A stretch of 64,000 bases of DNA from Dyadobacter subterraneus (GTDB lineage: Bacteria; Bacteroidota; Bacteroidia; Cytophagales; Spirosomataceae), in contig NZ_JACYGY010000001.1 of assembly GCF_015221875.1 (NCBI RefSeq), forward strand, positions 310,001 through 374,000. Direction: 5' to 3'. Positions 1 through 8,111 of this stretch are shown one piece after another (positions within the stretch are counted from its first letter, which is position 1; each line of letters opens with the position of its first letter). The notes under the pieces were generated by a model that saw only the letters and a list, made by a program, of their open reading frames with translations, was not told where the DNA came from and ran no database searches. The translations under genes were made by a program, and so were the position numbers.

Positions 1-296
1 ATGTATTGCTGTCAGTCAATTATCTTCAAATTTATTTTCGAAGATATGTTTGATCAATTTTGTATCTGACAATTTTGATCAATATCTGATAACAAAACGT
101 ACTGATATGGTAGCCGCCACAGCGGTTAGTGAAATAGTGAATGATTTGATCAGCGAGGTTAATGAAATGATCGGATTCTTTGAAAGTCAAGCCTCCGGGC
201 AGGATTCACTTTCAACTCTCAACTATACACTTTGAACTAAATCAGGACGGGTAGGGCATTCCAAAGGGTTTTTATTAACTCTTTAACACATGTTTT
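1..296. other. Leader region upstream of metE
   Basis: There is no gene I can support here. A short open frame at 50-235 has no recognisable domain and starts within an imperfect direct repeat (two TTTTGATCAAT-like segments at about 48-85), so I did not call it. I looked for a cobalamin or S-adenosylmethionine riboswitch, which would fit a metE leader, and recognised no conserved box of either. The metE start at 297 has no Shine-Dalgarno sequence, which is normal in this phylum. Confidence 0.4.
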
Positions 297-2618
297 ATGT
301 TGTCACACAATTTGGGCTATCCTCGTGTAGGAAGCCAAAGAGAACTCAAAAAAGCCAGCGAACAATTCTGGGCTGGAAAAATTACCAAAGATGAATTGCA
401 AAAAACCGGACGTGAAATCCGTCACCGCAACTGGCAGCTTCAAAATGAAGCGGGAATTGATTTAATTCCGTCAAACGACTTTTCATTGTACGATCAGGTT
501 TTGGATACTTCCCTGATGGTTGGTGCAATTCCAGAACGTTATCAGCAATTAATCGACGGAAAATCCAACCGTGAACTGGATTTGTATTTTGCAATGGCAC
601 GTGGCGTTCAGCGCGACGAGCTGGATATTAAAGCGATGGAAATGACAAAATGGTTTGATACCAACTATCATTACATCGTACCAGAATTTGTGAAAAGTCA
701 GGAATTCAACCGGTACTCAGATAAAGTTATTCTTGAATTTGAAGATGCGAAGCAAAAAGGAATTCTGACCAAACCTGTATTGGTTGGTCCGGTTACTTTT
801 TTAGTATTGGGAAAAGAAAAGGAAGAGGGATTCAGCAGAATTTCTCTGTTGGAAAAACTGCTTCCTGTTTATATAGAAATTTTGAAAGAACTTGCAGAAC
901 GCGGTGCGGAATGGGTTCAGTTGGATGAACCATGTCTTGTTCTGGATTTGGGTAAGGAAGAACAGGAAGCACTGAAATTTGCTTATCAAAAAATTCAACA
1001 GTCTGTCCCGAATTTAAAAGTTTTGCTGGCTACTTATTTCGGAGCACTTAATACGAATCTTTCGCTCGCTGCAAATCTTTCAGTTGCTGCTTTGCATATT
1101 GATGTAACTCGTGGTGCTGAAAGTTTGCCTGAAATTTTACAAAATCAGGAATTTGTCAATTCCTCAAAACTGCTTTCAATAGGTATTGTTGATGGAAGAA
1201 ATATCTGGAAAAACAATTACCAGGAATCACTTGATTTTATTCATCAGGCTTCAAATGTTTTAGGAGTTGACCGCATATTAGTTGCGCCATCTTCTTCCCT
1301 GTTGCACAGTCCGCATGACCTCGATCTGGAACATAACGAAGCGGTTTTAACGCCGGAAATTAAAAACTGGATGGCCTTTGCAAAACAAAAATTGCATGAG
1401 GTTTCTGTTTTGGCAAAACTGGCTGGTACCGATTATAAATCTGACGAAGCCTTTATAACAAACCAAAAAGCAATACAAAGTCGCCGTACTTCCGCATTGA
1501 TCCATAAGCAGAATGTAAAAGATCGTGTCAATGCGATTAAAGAAATTGATTTTGAACGTGTGAGTCCCTTTCCAACACGCCAAAATATTCAATTGGAAAA
1601 ACTGAAACTTCCACTTTTTCCATCCACAACCATCGGTTCTTTTCCGCAAACAGATGATGTTCGTCAATTGCGTGCGCGTCTAAAAAAAGGCACTTTATCT
1701 TTTGAAGAATACGAAAGCAGAATTGAAGAAGAGGTGATCAGCTCAATTCTCTGGCAGGAAGAGCTGGGTATCGATGTGCTTGTGCATGGAGAATTTGAGC
1801 GTAATGATATGGTGGAATATTTCGGAGAAAGACTTTCCGGATTTGTATTCACAGAAAATGGATGGGTGCAGAGTTATGGTAGCCGGTGCGTGAAGCCGCC
1901 GATTATTTTCGGAGATGTGGAACGTCCGGCACCGATGACAATCCGTTGGTCTGCTTTTGCTCAGGCAAATTCTGAAAAACTTGTAAAGGGAATGTTAACC
2001 GGTCCGGTTACTATTTTACAATGGTCATTTGTGCGCGACGATCAGCCAAGAAAAGATACCACTTTCCAGATTGGTCTGGCGATTCGTGATGAAGTGATTG
2101 ATCTTGAAAAAGCTGGAATTAAAGTAATTCAGATTGATGAACCTGCCATCCGTGAAGGTTTGCCGCTGCGCAAATCTGATTGGAAAACGTATTTGAAATG
2201 GGCTGTGGATGCTTTTCGTTTAAGCGCTGCCGGTGTGGCCGATCAAACACAAATTCATACGCATATGTGTTACTCGGAATTCAACGATATCATTGATTCC
2301 ATCGCTGCGATGGATGCCGATGTGATCACGATTGAAACTTCACGTTCGCAAATGGAATTGCTGGATGCATTTGCTGATTTCAATTATCCAAACGAAATCG
2401 GACCGGGTGTTTACGATATTCACTCGCCGCGCGTGCCGACTGTTGAGGAGATTATGACTTTGCTGGAAAATGCTTTGAACGTAATTCCGGCACGTAATCT
2501 TTGGGTAAATCCAGACTGCGGTTTGAAGACCAGAAAATGGCCTGAAACAGAAGCGGCCTTGCGAAATATGATTGCTGCGGCTAACTTGCTGCGCGAATCG
2601 GTCACAATTACCCAGTAA
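297..2618 (+). CDS. metE: Cobalamin-independent methionine synthase MetE
   Basis: Cytosolic 5-methyltetrahydropteroyltriglutamate-homocysteine methyltransferase. It moves a methyl group from methyl-THF-polyglutamate to homocysteine without B12, the last step of methionine synthesis. The 773-aa length matches the family (about 755 aa). The N-terminal half begins with the typical GYPRVGSQRELKKA segment and the C-terminal half holds the catalytic barrel. By alignment with the E. coli enzyme the zinc ligands are all present: His656 and Cys658 in HTHMCYSEF, Glu680 in TIETSRS, and Cys741 in NPDCGLKTR. It is transcribed alone and ends at a strong hairpin. The same window also carries B12-dependent metH, so this organism has both routes. 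Confidence 0.97.
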   Translation: MLSHNLGYPRVGSQRELKKASEQFWAGKITKDELQKTGREIRHRNWQLQNEAGIDLIPSNDFSLYDQVLDTSLMVGAIPERYQQLIDGKSNRELDLYFAMARGVQRDELDIKAMEMTKWFDTNYHYIVPEFVKSQEFNRYSDKVILEFEDAKQKGILTKPVLVGPVTFLVLGKEKEEGFSRISLLEKLLPVYIEILKELAERGAEWVQLDEPCLVLDLGKEEQEALKFAYQKIQQSVPNLKVLLATYFGALNTNLSLAANLSVAALHIDVTRGAESLPEILQNQEFVNSSKLLSIGIVDGRNIWKNNYQESLDFIHQASNVLGVDRILVAPSSSLLHSPHDLDLEHNEAVLTPEIKNWMAFAKQKLHEVSVLAKLAGTDYKSDEAFITNQKAIQSRRTSALIHKQNVKDRVNAIKEIDFERVSPFPTRQNIQLEKLKLPLFPSTTIGSFPQTDDVRQLRARLKKGTLSFEEYESRIEEEVISSILWQEELGIDVLVHGEFERNDMVEYFGERLSGFVFTENGWVQSYGSRCVKPPIIFGDVERPAPMTIRWSAFAQANSEKLVKGMLTGPVTILQWSFVRDDQPRKDTTFQIGLAIRDEVIDLEKAGIKVIQIDEPAIREGLPLRKSDWKTYLKWAVDAFRLSAAGVADQTQIHTHMCYSEFNDIIDSIAAMDADVITIETSRSQMELLDAFADFNYPNEIGPGVYDIHSPRVPTVEEIMTLLENALNVIPARNLWVNPDCGLKTRKWPETEAALRNMIAAANLLRESVTITQ

Positions 2619-2642
2619 TAAAACTATATCAATATTATATAG

Positions 2643-2682
2643 AATCTCCCGGTTATCTTTGATGCCGGGAGATTTCTTTTTT
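2643..2682 (+). terminator. Rho-independent terminator of metE
   Basis: A perfect 10-bp stem (AATCTCCCGG / CCGGGAGATT) with a 12-nt loop, followed by a T-rich run, starts 24 bp after the metE stop codon. Confidence 0.9.
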
Positions 2683-2690
2683 CAATAATT

Positions 2691-3089
2691 ATGGATTTAC
2701 AAGAAAGGATCAGACTGTCGGAAACCCGTGTTTTTAAAACTGTTTTTCCAAATAACACAAATCATTACGATACACTTTTTGGTGGAACGGCCTTGTCTAT
2801 GATGGATGAAGTCGCTTTTATAGCAGCGACGCGTTTTACCCGTTTAAGATGCGTGACCGTTTCCTCAGACCGCATTGATTTTACGCATCCAATCCCGGCA
2901 GGCACTATCATCGAACTGGTGGGAACTGTTGTAGAAATTGGCAACACAAGTATGAAAGTAAGGGTTGATATTTTCGTAGAACAAATGTATGAACAGAAAC
3001 GGGAGAAAGCTGTTTCGGGCATGTTTACATTTGTCGCTCTGGATGAGCACAATAAGCCGGTAAGGGTTTTGAGTAAAGAAGTTGAATAA
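2691..3089 (+). CDS. Acyl-CoA thioesterase, hotdog fold (YciA/ACOT type)
   Basis: A 132-aa single hotdog-domain protein predicted to hydrolyse acyl-CoA thioesters in the cytosol. The signature is near residues 22-45: NHYDTLFGGTALSMMDEVAF, with the aspartate after the long hydrophobic helix that the YciA/BFIT/ACOT group uses for catalysis. The following strand segment SSDRIDFTHPIPAGTIIELVG is also typical. It starts 9 bp beyond the metE terminator, so it is probably its own unit. The substrate chain length cannot be read from the sequence. Confidence 0.88.
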   Translation: MDLQERIRLSETRVFKTVFPNNTNHYDTLFGGTALSMMDEVAFIAATRFTRLRCVTVSSDRIDFTHPIPAGTIIELVGTVVEIGNTSMKVRVDIFVEQMYEQKREKAVSGMFTFVALDEHNKPVRVLSKEVE

Positions 3090-3367
3090 ATTCTAAAAAA
3101 AATGATCAAAAGTTAAATCTCAAAAGAAAAATTCTACGTATATATAGCATTGGCATAGAATTTGTACTAGATAAACGGTTTAATATCCTTGCCGATTTAA
3201 CAGGAAATTAATTTAAGAATAATAATGCCTGATTGAAGTGACCGTTTAATAGATATAAACGTAGGTATAAAGATTTTATACGGAGCAACTAATTATTTAT
3301 TGCCCAACTTTTTGCTATTTTGACCGCTACTTCGATCACACAGAATTGGTTAACTAATTGAGTTTAA

Positions 3368-5230
3368 ATGAAAATTTTAGGAATTTCCGCCTTTTACCAC
3401 GATTCAGCCGCAGCGCTTATTGAAAACGGGGAAATAATTTCAGCGGCACAGGAAGAAAGATTTACACGTAAAAAACATGATCCGGGTTTTCCATCCAATG
3501 CAGTCAGCTTTTGTCTTGAATACGGAGGTATTACTTTGAATGAATTAGATGCAATTGTTTTTTACGACAAACCACTATTGAAATTCGAAAGATTGCTTGA
3601 AACATACTACGCGTTTGCTCCAAAGGGTATAAGATCCTTTCTTACAGCGATGCCCGTCTGGATCAAGGAAAAAATGTTTTTGAAGCGTCTTATTAATGAA
3701 GAGCTTGTCAAACTTGGTTACGACAAAAAGAAACCGGTAAAGATTCTTTTCCCGGAACACCATCTTTCGCACGCAGCCAGTGCATATTATCCTTCACCAT
3801 TTGAAAAATCAGCAATTCTGACAATCGACGGAGTTGGTGAATGGGCAACAGCCTCCATTTGTTTGGGTGAAGGAAAAGATATAACCAATTTAAAAGAGCT
3901 GCGATTCCCACATTCCTTAGGTTTACTTTATTCAGCATTTACCTATTTTCTTGGTTTTCGTGTCAATTCAGGAGAGTATAAATTGATGGGGCTTGCGCCT
4001 TACGGAAATCCCTCATCACCGGATATTGCCAGGTATGAGGAAATCATTCTTAAAGATTTAATTGATTTGAAGGAAGACGGTTCTGTTTGGCTAAATCAGG
4101 ATTATTTTGATTATGCCACAGGACTAAAAATGGTGAATGAAGATAAGTGGGAAGCACTGTTCGGATTTAAAACCAGAAAACCGGAAGATGCGCTAGAATC
4201 GGTACATTGCAATTTAGGACTTGCGATTCAAAATGTTACAGAAGAGGCAGTAATCCGGATGGCAAAAGAAGCAAAACGTCTTACCGGTGCAGATTATCTT
4301 TGCATGGCGGGTGGAGTTGCCTTGAATTGCGTATCAAATGGGAAATTACAAAAAGCCAATATTTTCAAAGAAATATTTATCCAGCCAGCTGCTGGTGATG
4401 CAGGTGGAGCATTAGGAGCTGCGCAGGCAGCCTATCATATTTATTTTGGTCAGGAACGGAAAGTAACCTGGAAAGCGGATGCGATGAGAGGTTCCTATCT
4501 GGGTCCCACTTTTTCTGATCTTGAAGTAGAACTGACAGGGAAAAAATATAAGGCCGTTTCTACCTATCACGAAAATTTCAAAGACCTGGCTGATGCTACG
4601 GCCAAGTTACTATCCGAAGGAAATGTAGTAGGATGGGTGCAGGGACGCATGGAATTTGGTCCACGTGCATTGGGCGGAAGAAGTATTCTGGGTGATCCAC
4701 GGAATGCTGAGATGCAGAAAAAATTGAATCTTAAAATAAAATACCGTGAATCTTTCCGTCCATTTGCACCTTCTGTGCTGGCCGAAGATTGCGCAGATTA
4801 TTTTGATTATGACGGAACATCACCTTATATGTTACTGGTACATCCGGTGGCGGAAGGCCGCAGAAAACCTGTTCCGGCGAATTACGATTCAATGGATTTG
4901 CGTGAAAAACTATATTTTGAACGTTCAGATCTTCCTTCAATTACACATATTGACTATTCTGCAAGAATCCAGACAGTTCACAAGGAAACGAATCCTCGTT
5001 ATTATGAACTGATCAATTCTTTCAAAGATCTTACGGGTTATGCCGTAGTTGTAAACACAAGCTTTAATGTTCGCGGCGAACCGATCGTTTGTACTCCAAA
5101 TGATGCATATCGCTGTTTCATGCGAACGGAAATGGATTATTTAGTTGTCGGGAACCATATTTTTGATAAGAAGTTGCAGCCTGAGTGGATGGAAAAAGAT
5201 AACTGGCAAGAGGAATTTGTTCTTGATTAA
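3368..5230 (+). CDS. Carbamoyltransferase, NodU/CmcH/SxtI family
   Basis: Predicted to transfer a carbamoyl group from carbamoyl phosphate to a hydroxyl of a small molecule or glycan, using an ATP-dependent carbamoyladenylate step. Its 620 aa carry both family domains. The N-terminal Kae1-like domain starts MKILGISAFYHDSAAALIENG and has the metal-binding segment PEHHLSHAASAYYPSPF near residue 130. The C-terminal carbamoyltransferase domain has GRMEFGPRALGGRSILGDPR near residue 430 and VVNTSFNVRGEPIV near 560. It heads a cassette with an SGNH hydrolase, a DUF5989 micropeptide and an SxtJ-like membrane protein. The acceptor molecule is unknown. Confidence 0.93.
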   Translation: MKILGISAFYHDSAAALIENGEIISAAQEERFTRKKHDPGFPSNAVSFCLEYGGITLNELDAIVFYDKPLLKFERLLETYYAFAPKGIRSFLTAMPVWIKEKMFLKRLINEELVKLGYDKKKPVKILFPEHHLSHAASAYYPSPFEKSAILTIDGVGEWATASICLGEGKDITNLKELRFPHSLGLLYSAFTYFLGFRVNSGEYKLMGLAPYGNPSSPDIARYEEIILKDLIDLKEDGSVWLNQDYFDYATGLKMVNEDKWEALFGFKTRKPEDALESVHCNLGLAIQNVTEEAVIRMAKEAKRLTGADYLCMAGGVALNCVSNGKLQKANIFKEIFIQPAAGDAGGALGAAQAAYHIYFGQERKVTWKADAMRGSYLGPTFSDLEVELTGKKYKAVSTYHENFKDLADATAKLLSEGNVVGWVQGRMEFGPRALGGRSILGDPRNAEMQKKLNLKIKYRESFRPFAPSVLAEDCADYFDYDGTSPYMLLVHPVAEGRRKPVPANYDSMDLREKLYFERSDLPSITHIDYSARIQTVHKETNPRYYELINSFKDLTGYAVVVNTSFNVRGEPIVCTPNDAYRCFMRTEMDYLVVGNHIFDKKLQPEWMEKDNWQEEFVLD

Positions 5231-5272
5231 AATGAAAACAGCTATTTATTCATTCCGCTATCTGCAAAATTT

Positions 5273-6394
5273 ATGACGTCAAAAATTGTTACGAGCCTGA
5301 TCAGGATTGGTCTCCTGGGCATGTTATTCGTTTTTCTATTTTATCCTGAACATTTTCACGTAAAATTTGACTATCCGGGAGCACCGCAGAGTGATAACTG
5401 GTACATCCGCCTGACAAAAACTTTTTTCTGGCTTTTACTGATTATAGAGATCCTGCGTATATTTTATTACGGAGTTGTCAAAAGCAAATCGAAAAGTATT
5501 TTGGCCAACGTTGTTACACTGGTTGTCCCACTTTTGGTCACGCTTATTTTTCTGGAAATCATTTTCATGTTTGTACCCCAAAGTCATGAAGGTGTGCTTT
5601 CAAAAGCGTCACAGATATGGTGGGAAAAATATTGGAATCCCGTTAATACTTTGGGATATCACGATAAAGAAGTGGCAAAATCAACAGGAAAAAAAGAAAT
5701 TCTTGTTATTGGCGATTCTTTTGCAGCCGGACACGGTTTGGAAAATGTTTCTGAACGTTTTTCAGATCAGTTGGAAGAAAAGCTTGGCAAATCTCAATAT
5801 ACAGTTTACAATCTCGGCGTTTCTGGTGCAGACACAAGAGATGAATATAAACGATTGAAAGAATTTCCTGTAAAACCTGATGTGATTATCCTTCAGTATT
5901 TCCCAAATGATATTGAAAAAGTAGGGAGAGAAAAAGGTTTGTCGCTGTCCGGAACCGCTCCTTATGCAGATTTGAAGGGACCGATGGCAAGTCTGGTAAA
6001 ACGTTTTTATCTGCCAAACTTTATTTACTGGCAATTACCTCACGCCTCATTCAGCACATTCGAAAAGTTTGTACAGACTGCCTATACCGACACAACAATT
6101 TTGAATTCGCATTTGCAGGATCTGTCAAACATGATTGCTTACCGGGATAGTACCGGCGCAAAAATGTACGCCGTTTTTATCCCGTTTTTATTTCAACTGG
6201 ATAAGAGCGCGTCTTACACCAAGCCTGTTGAAGATTATCTACGTTCAAAAGGCGTAACGGTTGTTCCGATCAATGACGGAATCGCCAAAATACCTGAGAA
6301 AGAACGTGTTGTTGGAAAAAATGATGGCCATGGCAGTAAAATACTGAATACGCTAATTGCAGACAGACTTTTTGATGTGATGAAAAAACCATAA
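5273..6394 (+). CDS. Membrane-anchored SGNH/GDSL hydrolase
   Basis: A 373-aa protein with about three hydrophobic segments in the first 110 residues, then a SGNH hydrolase domain. Block I is ILVIGDSFAAGHG with nucleophile Ser149, an Asn-Asp pair occurs in YFPNDIEK, and the C-terminal NDGHGS supplies Asp351 and His353 as the acid-base pair. This is the layout of membrane-tethered esterases or O-acyl transfer enzymes such as the AlgJ/AlgX type. It starts 42 bp after the carbamoyltransferase and is probably cotranscribed with it. An esterase or acetyltransferase acting on the carbamoylated product is a reasonable inference, not shown. Confidence 0.8.
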   Translation: MTSKIVTSLIRIGLLGMLFVFLFYPEHFHVKFDYPGAPQSDNWYIRLTKTFFWLLLIIEILRIFYYGVVKSKSKSILANVVTLVVPLLVTLIFLEIIFMFVPQSHEGVLSKASQIWWEKYWNPVNTLGYHDKEVAKSTGKKEILVIGDSFAAGHGLENVSERFSDQLEEKLGKSQYTVYNLGVSGADTRDEYKRLKEFPVKPDVIILQYFPNDIEKVGREKGLSLSGTAPYADLKGPMASLVKRFYLPNFIYWQLPHASFSTFEKFVQTAYTDTTILNSHLQDLSNMIAYRDSTGAKMYAVFIPFLFQLDKSASYTKPVEDYLRSKGVTVVPINDGIAKIPEKERVVGKNDGHGSKILNTLIADRLFDVMKKP

Positions 6395-6474
6395 CATCAA
6401 ATAAGATTTATTTTACCGAAATTTGTACGAACACATTACTGGATCTTGAAATTATAACCTAAAAGAAAATTAAA

Positions 6475-6624
6475 ATGGATTTTTTAACAGACTTATTCGC
6501 ATTTATGAAGGAGCGCAAGAAATGGTGGCTAGCTCCTGTTATCATTGTGTTATTATTAATTGGTGTGTTAATTGTAATTGGCGGTGGTTCAGCAGTTGCG
6601 CCGTTCATTTATACATTATTCTAG
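6475..6624 (+). CDS. DUF5989 family membrane micropeptide (SxtK-like)
   Basis: A 49-aa protein with a basic N-terminal amphipathic stretch (FMKERKKWW), one transmembrane helix (about residues 19-37) and a conserved tail ending SAVAPFIYTLF. The size and tail match the DUF5989 family, whose members sit beside NodU/SxtI carbamoyltransferases. It lies between the SGNH hydrolase and the SxtJ-like protein. Its biochemical function is unknown; a small subunit that tethers the carbamoyltransferase to the membrane is a guess. It is easily missed because of its size. Confidence 0.85.
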   Translation: MDFLTDLFAFMKERKKWWLAPVIIVLLLIGVLIVIGGGSAVAPFIYTLF

Positions 6625-6632
6625 TTTTGAAT

Positions 6633-6664
6633 AAAAGCCATCGGCATTTATGCTGATGGCTTTT
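6633..6664 (+). terminator. Terminator-like hairpin after the DUF5989 gene
   Basis: AAAAGCCATC pairs with GATGGCTTTT around a short loop (a stem of about 14 bp with one mismatch), followed by TATAA rather than a long T-run. It probably attenuates transcription between the micropeptide and the SxtJ-like gene. Confidence 0.65.
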
Positions 6665-6725
6665 ATAATTGCTATGACTTTTTATCAGTAGGAAGTCAGA
6701 TTATTATATCCCTTATATAAAACAA

Positions 6726-7094
6726 ATGAGTGAATCAGAAAAATCCAAAGCCCAACTGGTGATCGTAACCGGACTGGTAGTGCTATATTTTATCTTTAAA
6801 TCACGTTATCCATATTTATTGATTGCAGCAGCGGCTGTTGGCGTAATTAGTATCGCAATTCCGGTTGCAGGCGATCTGATCGTAAAAGGCTGGTATAAAT
6901 TTGCAGAAGTACTTGGAGCGATAAATGGTAAAATTTTACTTTCAATTGTATTTTTTATTGTTCTTGTACCAGTAGCGATTATGGCTAAACTTGGAAAGAA
7001 AAATCCGCTAGCCTTAAAACGTGAAAGCAAAAAAAGTGTATTTATTGATCGGAATCATAAATACACTTCCAAAGATCTTGAACAGGTCTGGTAA
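6726..7094 (+). CDS. SxtJ-family membrane protein
   Basis: A 122-aa protein with about three hydrophobic helices (residues 10-26, 29-52 and 68-87) and a basic C-terminal tail. Length, position after a carbamoyltransferase and the DUF5989 partner match the SxtJ family, first named in the saxitoxin cluster, where sxtI, sxtJ and sxtK lie together. The biochemical role of SxtJ proteins is not established. The gene sits at the end of the cassette and is closed by a strong terminator. I infer that it forms a membrane complex with the two upstream products; nothing here implies saxitoxin synthesis. Confidence 0.75.
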   Translation: MSESEKSKAQLVIVTGLVVLYFIFKSRYPYLLIAAAAVGVISIAIPVAGDLIVKGWYKFAEVLGAINGKILLSIVFFIVLVPVAIMAKLGKKNPLALKRESKKSVFIDRNHKYTSKDLEQVW

Positions 7095-7119
7095 AAATAT
7101 ATCAGCTTACGCTGTTGGA

Positions 7120-7147
7120 AAGGGTCTGTTTCAGACCCTTTTTTTTC
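7120..7147 (+). terminator. Terminator of the carbamoyltransferase cassette
   Basis: AAGGGTCTG / CAGACCCTT, a perfect 9-bp stem with a 3-nt loop, is followed by seven more T residues. It overlaps the 3' end of the convergent ppx-like gene. Confidence 0.9.
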
Positions 7148-8015
7148 TGCATGCACGGTCATAAAGTAATTGCAGCATACCATCTTTCAAACCAACATCC
7201 GGTACATGAATAACCGTGGCTCCGGCCCATTTCATGGCAGAAGTATAGATATCACCGGCCGGGACAATTACATCGGCGCGGTCCGGATTCAATTGAAGTT
7301 TATTGATACGCTCAGCAAGTGAAAATTGCGCTATATAGTCACGCATACGCAGGATTTCATCAAGGCTCGTTGAGCTTTCGCTTAACTTGGATGACAAATC
7401 GAATAACTTGTTAATGTTCCCACCTGTTCCTACCGCTTCAATAGGTTGGGTGTGATCCACATTTTTGAGAATCCATTCCTGCATTTTCTGAAAAGCAGTT
7501 TTAGATTCTTTTCCTTCAAGTAAACGCACAGAACCAAGTTTGAATGACTTGGCAACTATTTTCTGGCAATCCTGGTAAAGGTTAAGTTCAGTACTGCCGC
7601 CACCCACATCAATGTGCAGATATTGTCCTTTATCAAGGGATTTTACCACGACATTATTAACAAGTTCTGCCTCACGTTGTCCGTCGATAATTTGTATATG
7701 AATTCCGGTTCTTTGCTCAATAAGCGCACGAACTTCATAGCCATTTTCAGCTTCACGCATGGCAGAAGTTGCGCAGGCCATATAATCTTCTACTTCATGA
7801 AGTTCCATCAAGAGCTGATAAGAAAGCATCAGTTTGATCATACGATCTTCGCTCAAAGGCGAAATTCGTCCTTCCGTAAACACATCATGTCCAAGGCGGA
7901 GCGGAAAACGTACGTACTCAACTTTCTTTAAACGAGTGATTCCTTCGTCATGCAATACCGATGATATTTGCATGCGGGCACCATTGGATCCAATATCTAT
8001 TGCAGCGAATTTCAA
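7131..8015 (-). CDS. Ppx/GppA family phosphatase
   Basis: A 294-aa exopolyphosphatase/guanosine pentaphosphate phosphatase family protein of the actin-like ATPase fold. It begins FAAIDIGSNGARMQIS, the phosphate-1 loop, and has HIDVGGGSTELNLY near residue 138, the second phosphate-binding loop. It lacks the long C-terminal HD domain of E. coli Ppx (about 500 aa), like many short Bacteroidota homologues, so it may prefer pppGpp or short polyphosphate. It is convergent with the SxtJ-like gene and appears monocistronic. Confidence 0.9.
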   Translation of the reverse strand: MKFAAIDIGSNGARMQISSVLHDEGITRLKKVEYVRFPLRLGHDVFTEGRISPLSEDRMIKLMLSYQLLMELHEVEDYMACATSAMREAENGYEVRALIEQRTGIHIQIIDGQREAELVNNVVVKSLDKGQYLHIDVGGGSTELNLYQDCQKIVAKSFKLGSVRLLEGKESKTAFQKMQEWILKNVDHTQPIEAVGTGGNINKLFDLSSKLSESSTSLDEILRMRDYIAQFSLAERINKLQLNPDRADVIVPAGDIYTSAMKWAGATVIHVPDVGLKDGMLQLLYDRACRKKRV

Positions 8016-8111
8016 AAGCGAACTATAATAAAGGTGTAATAAAAACCAAAAATAGGGCTTTTCACGAACATCTTTTCATAAAAATGTCCGGAATTGTCCG
8101 GACAAAGGTAT

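Noticed and set aside
50..235. 61-aa frame upstream of metE
   Set aside because: No family resemblance, overlaps imperfect direct repeats, no ribosome site; short frames of this length are expected by chance in A+T-rich spacers.
3368..7094. Saxitoxin-like biosynthetic cluster
   Set aside because: Only the carbamoyltransferase and its two small membrane partners resemble sxt genes; the polyketide-like and amidinotransferase genes are absent.
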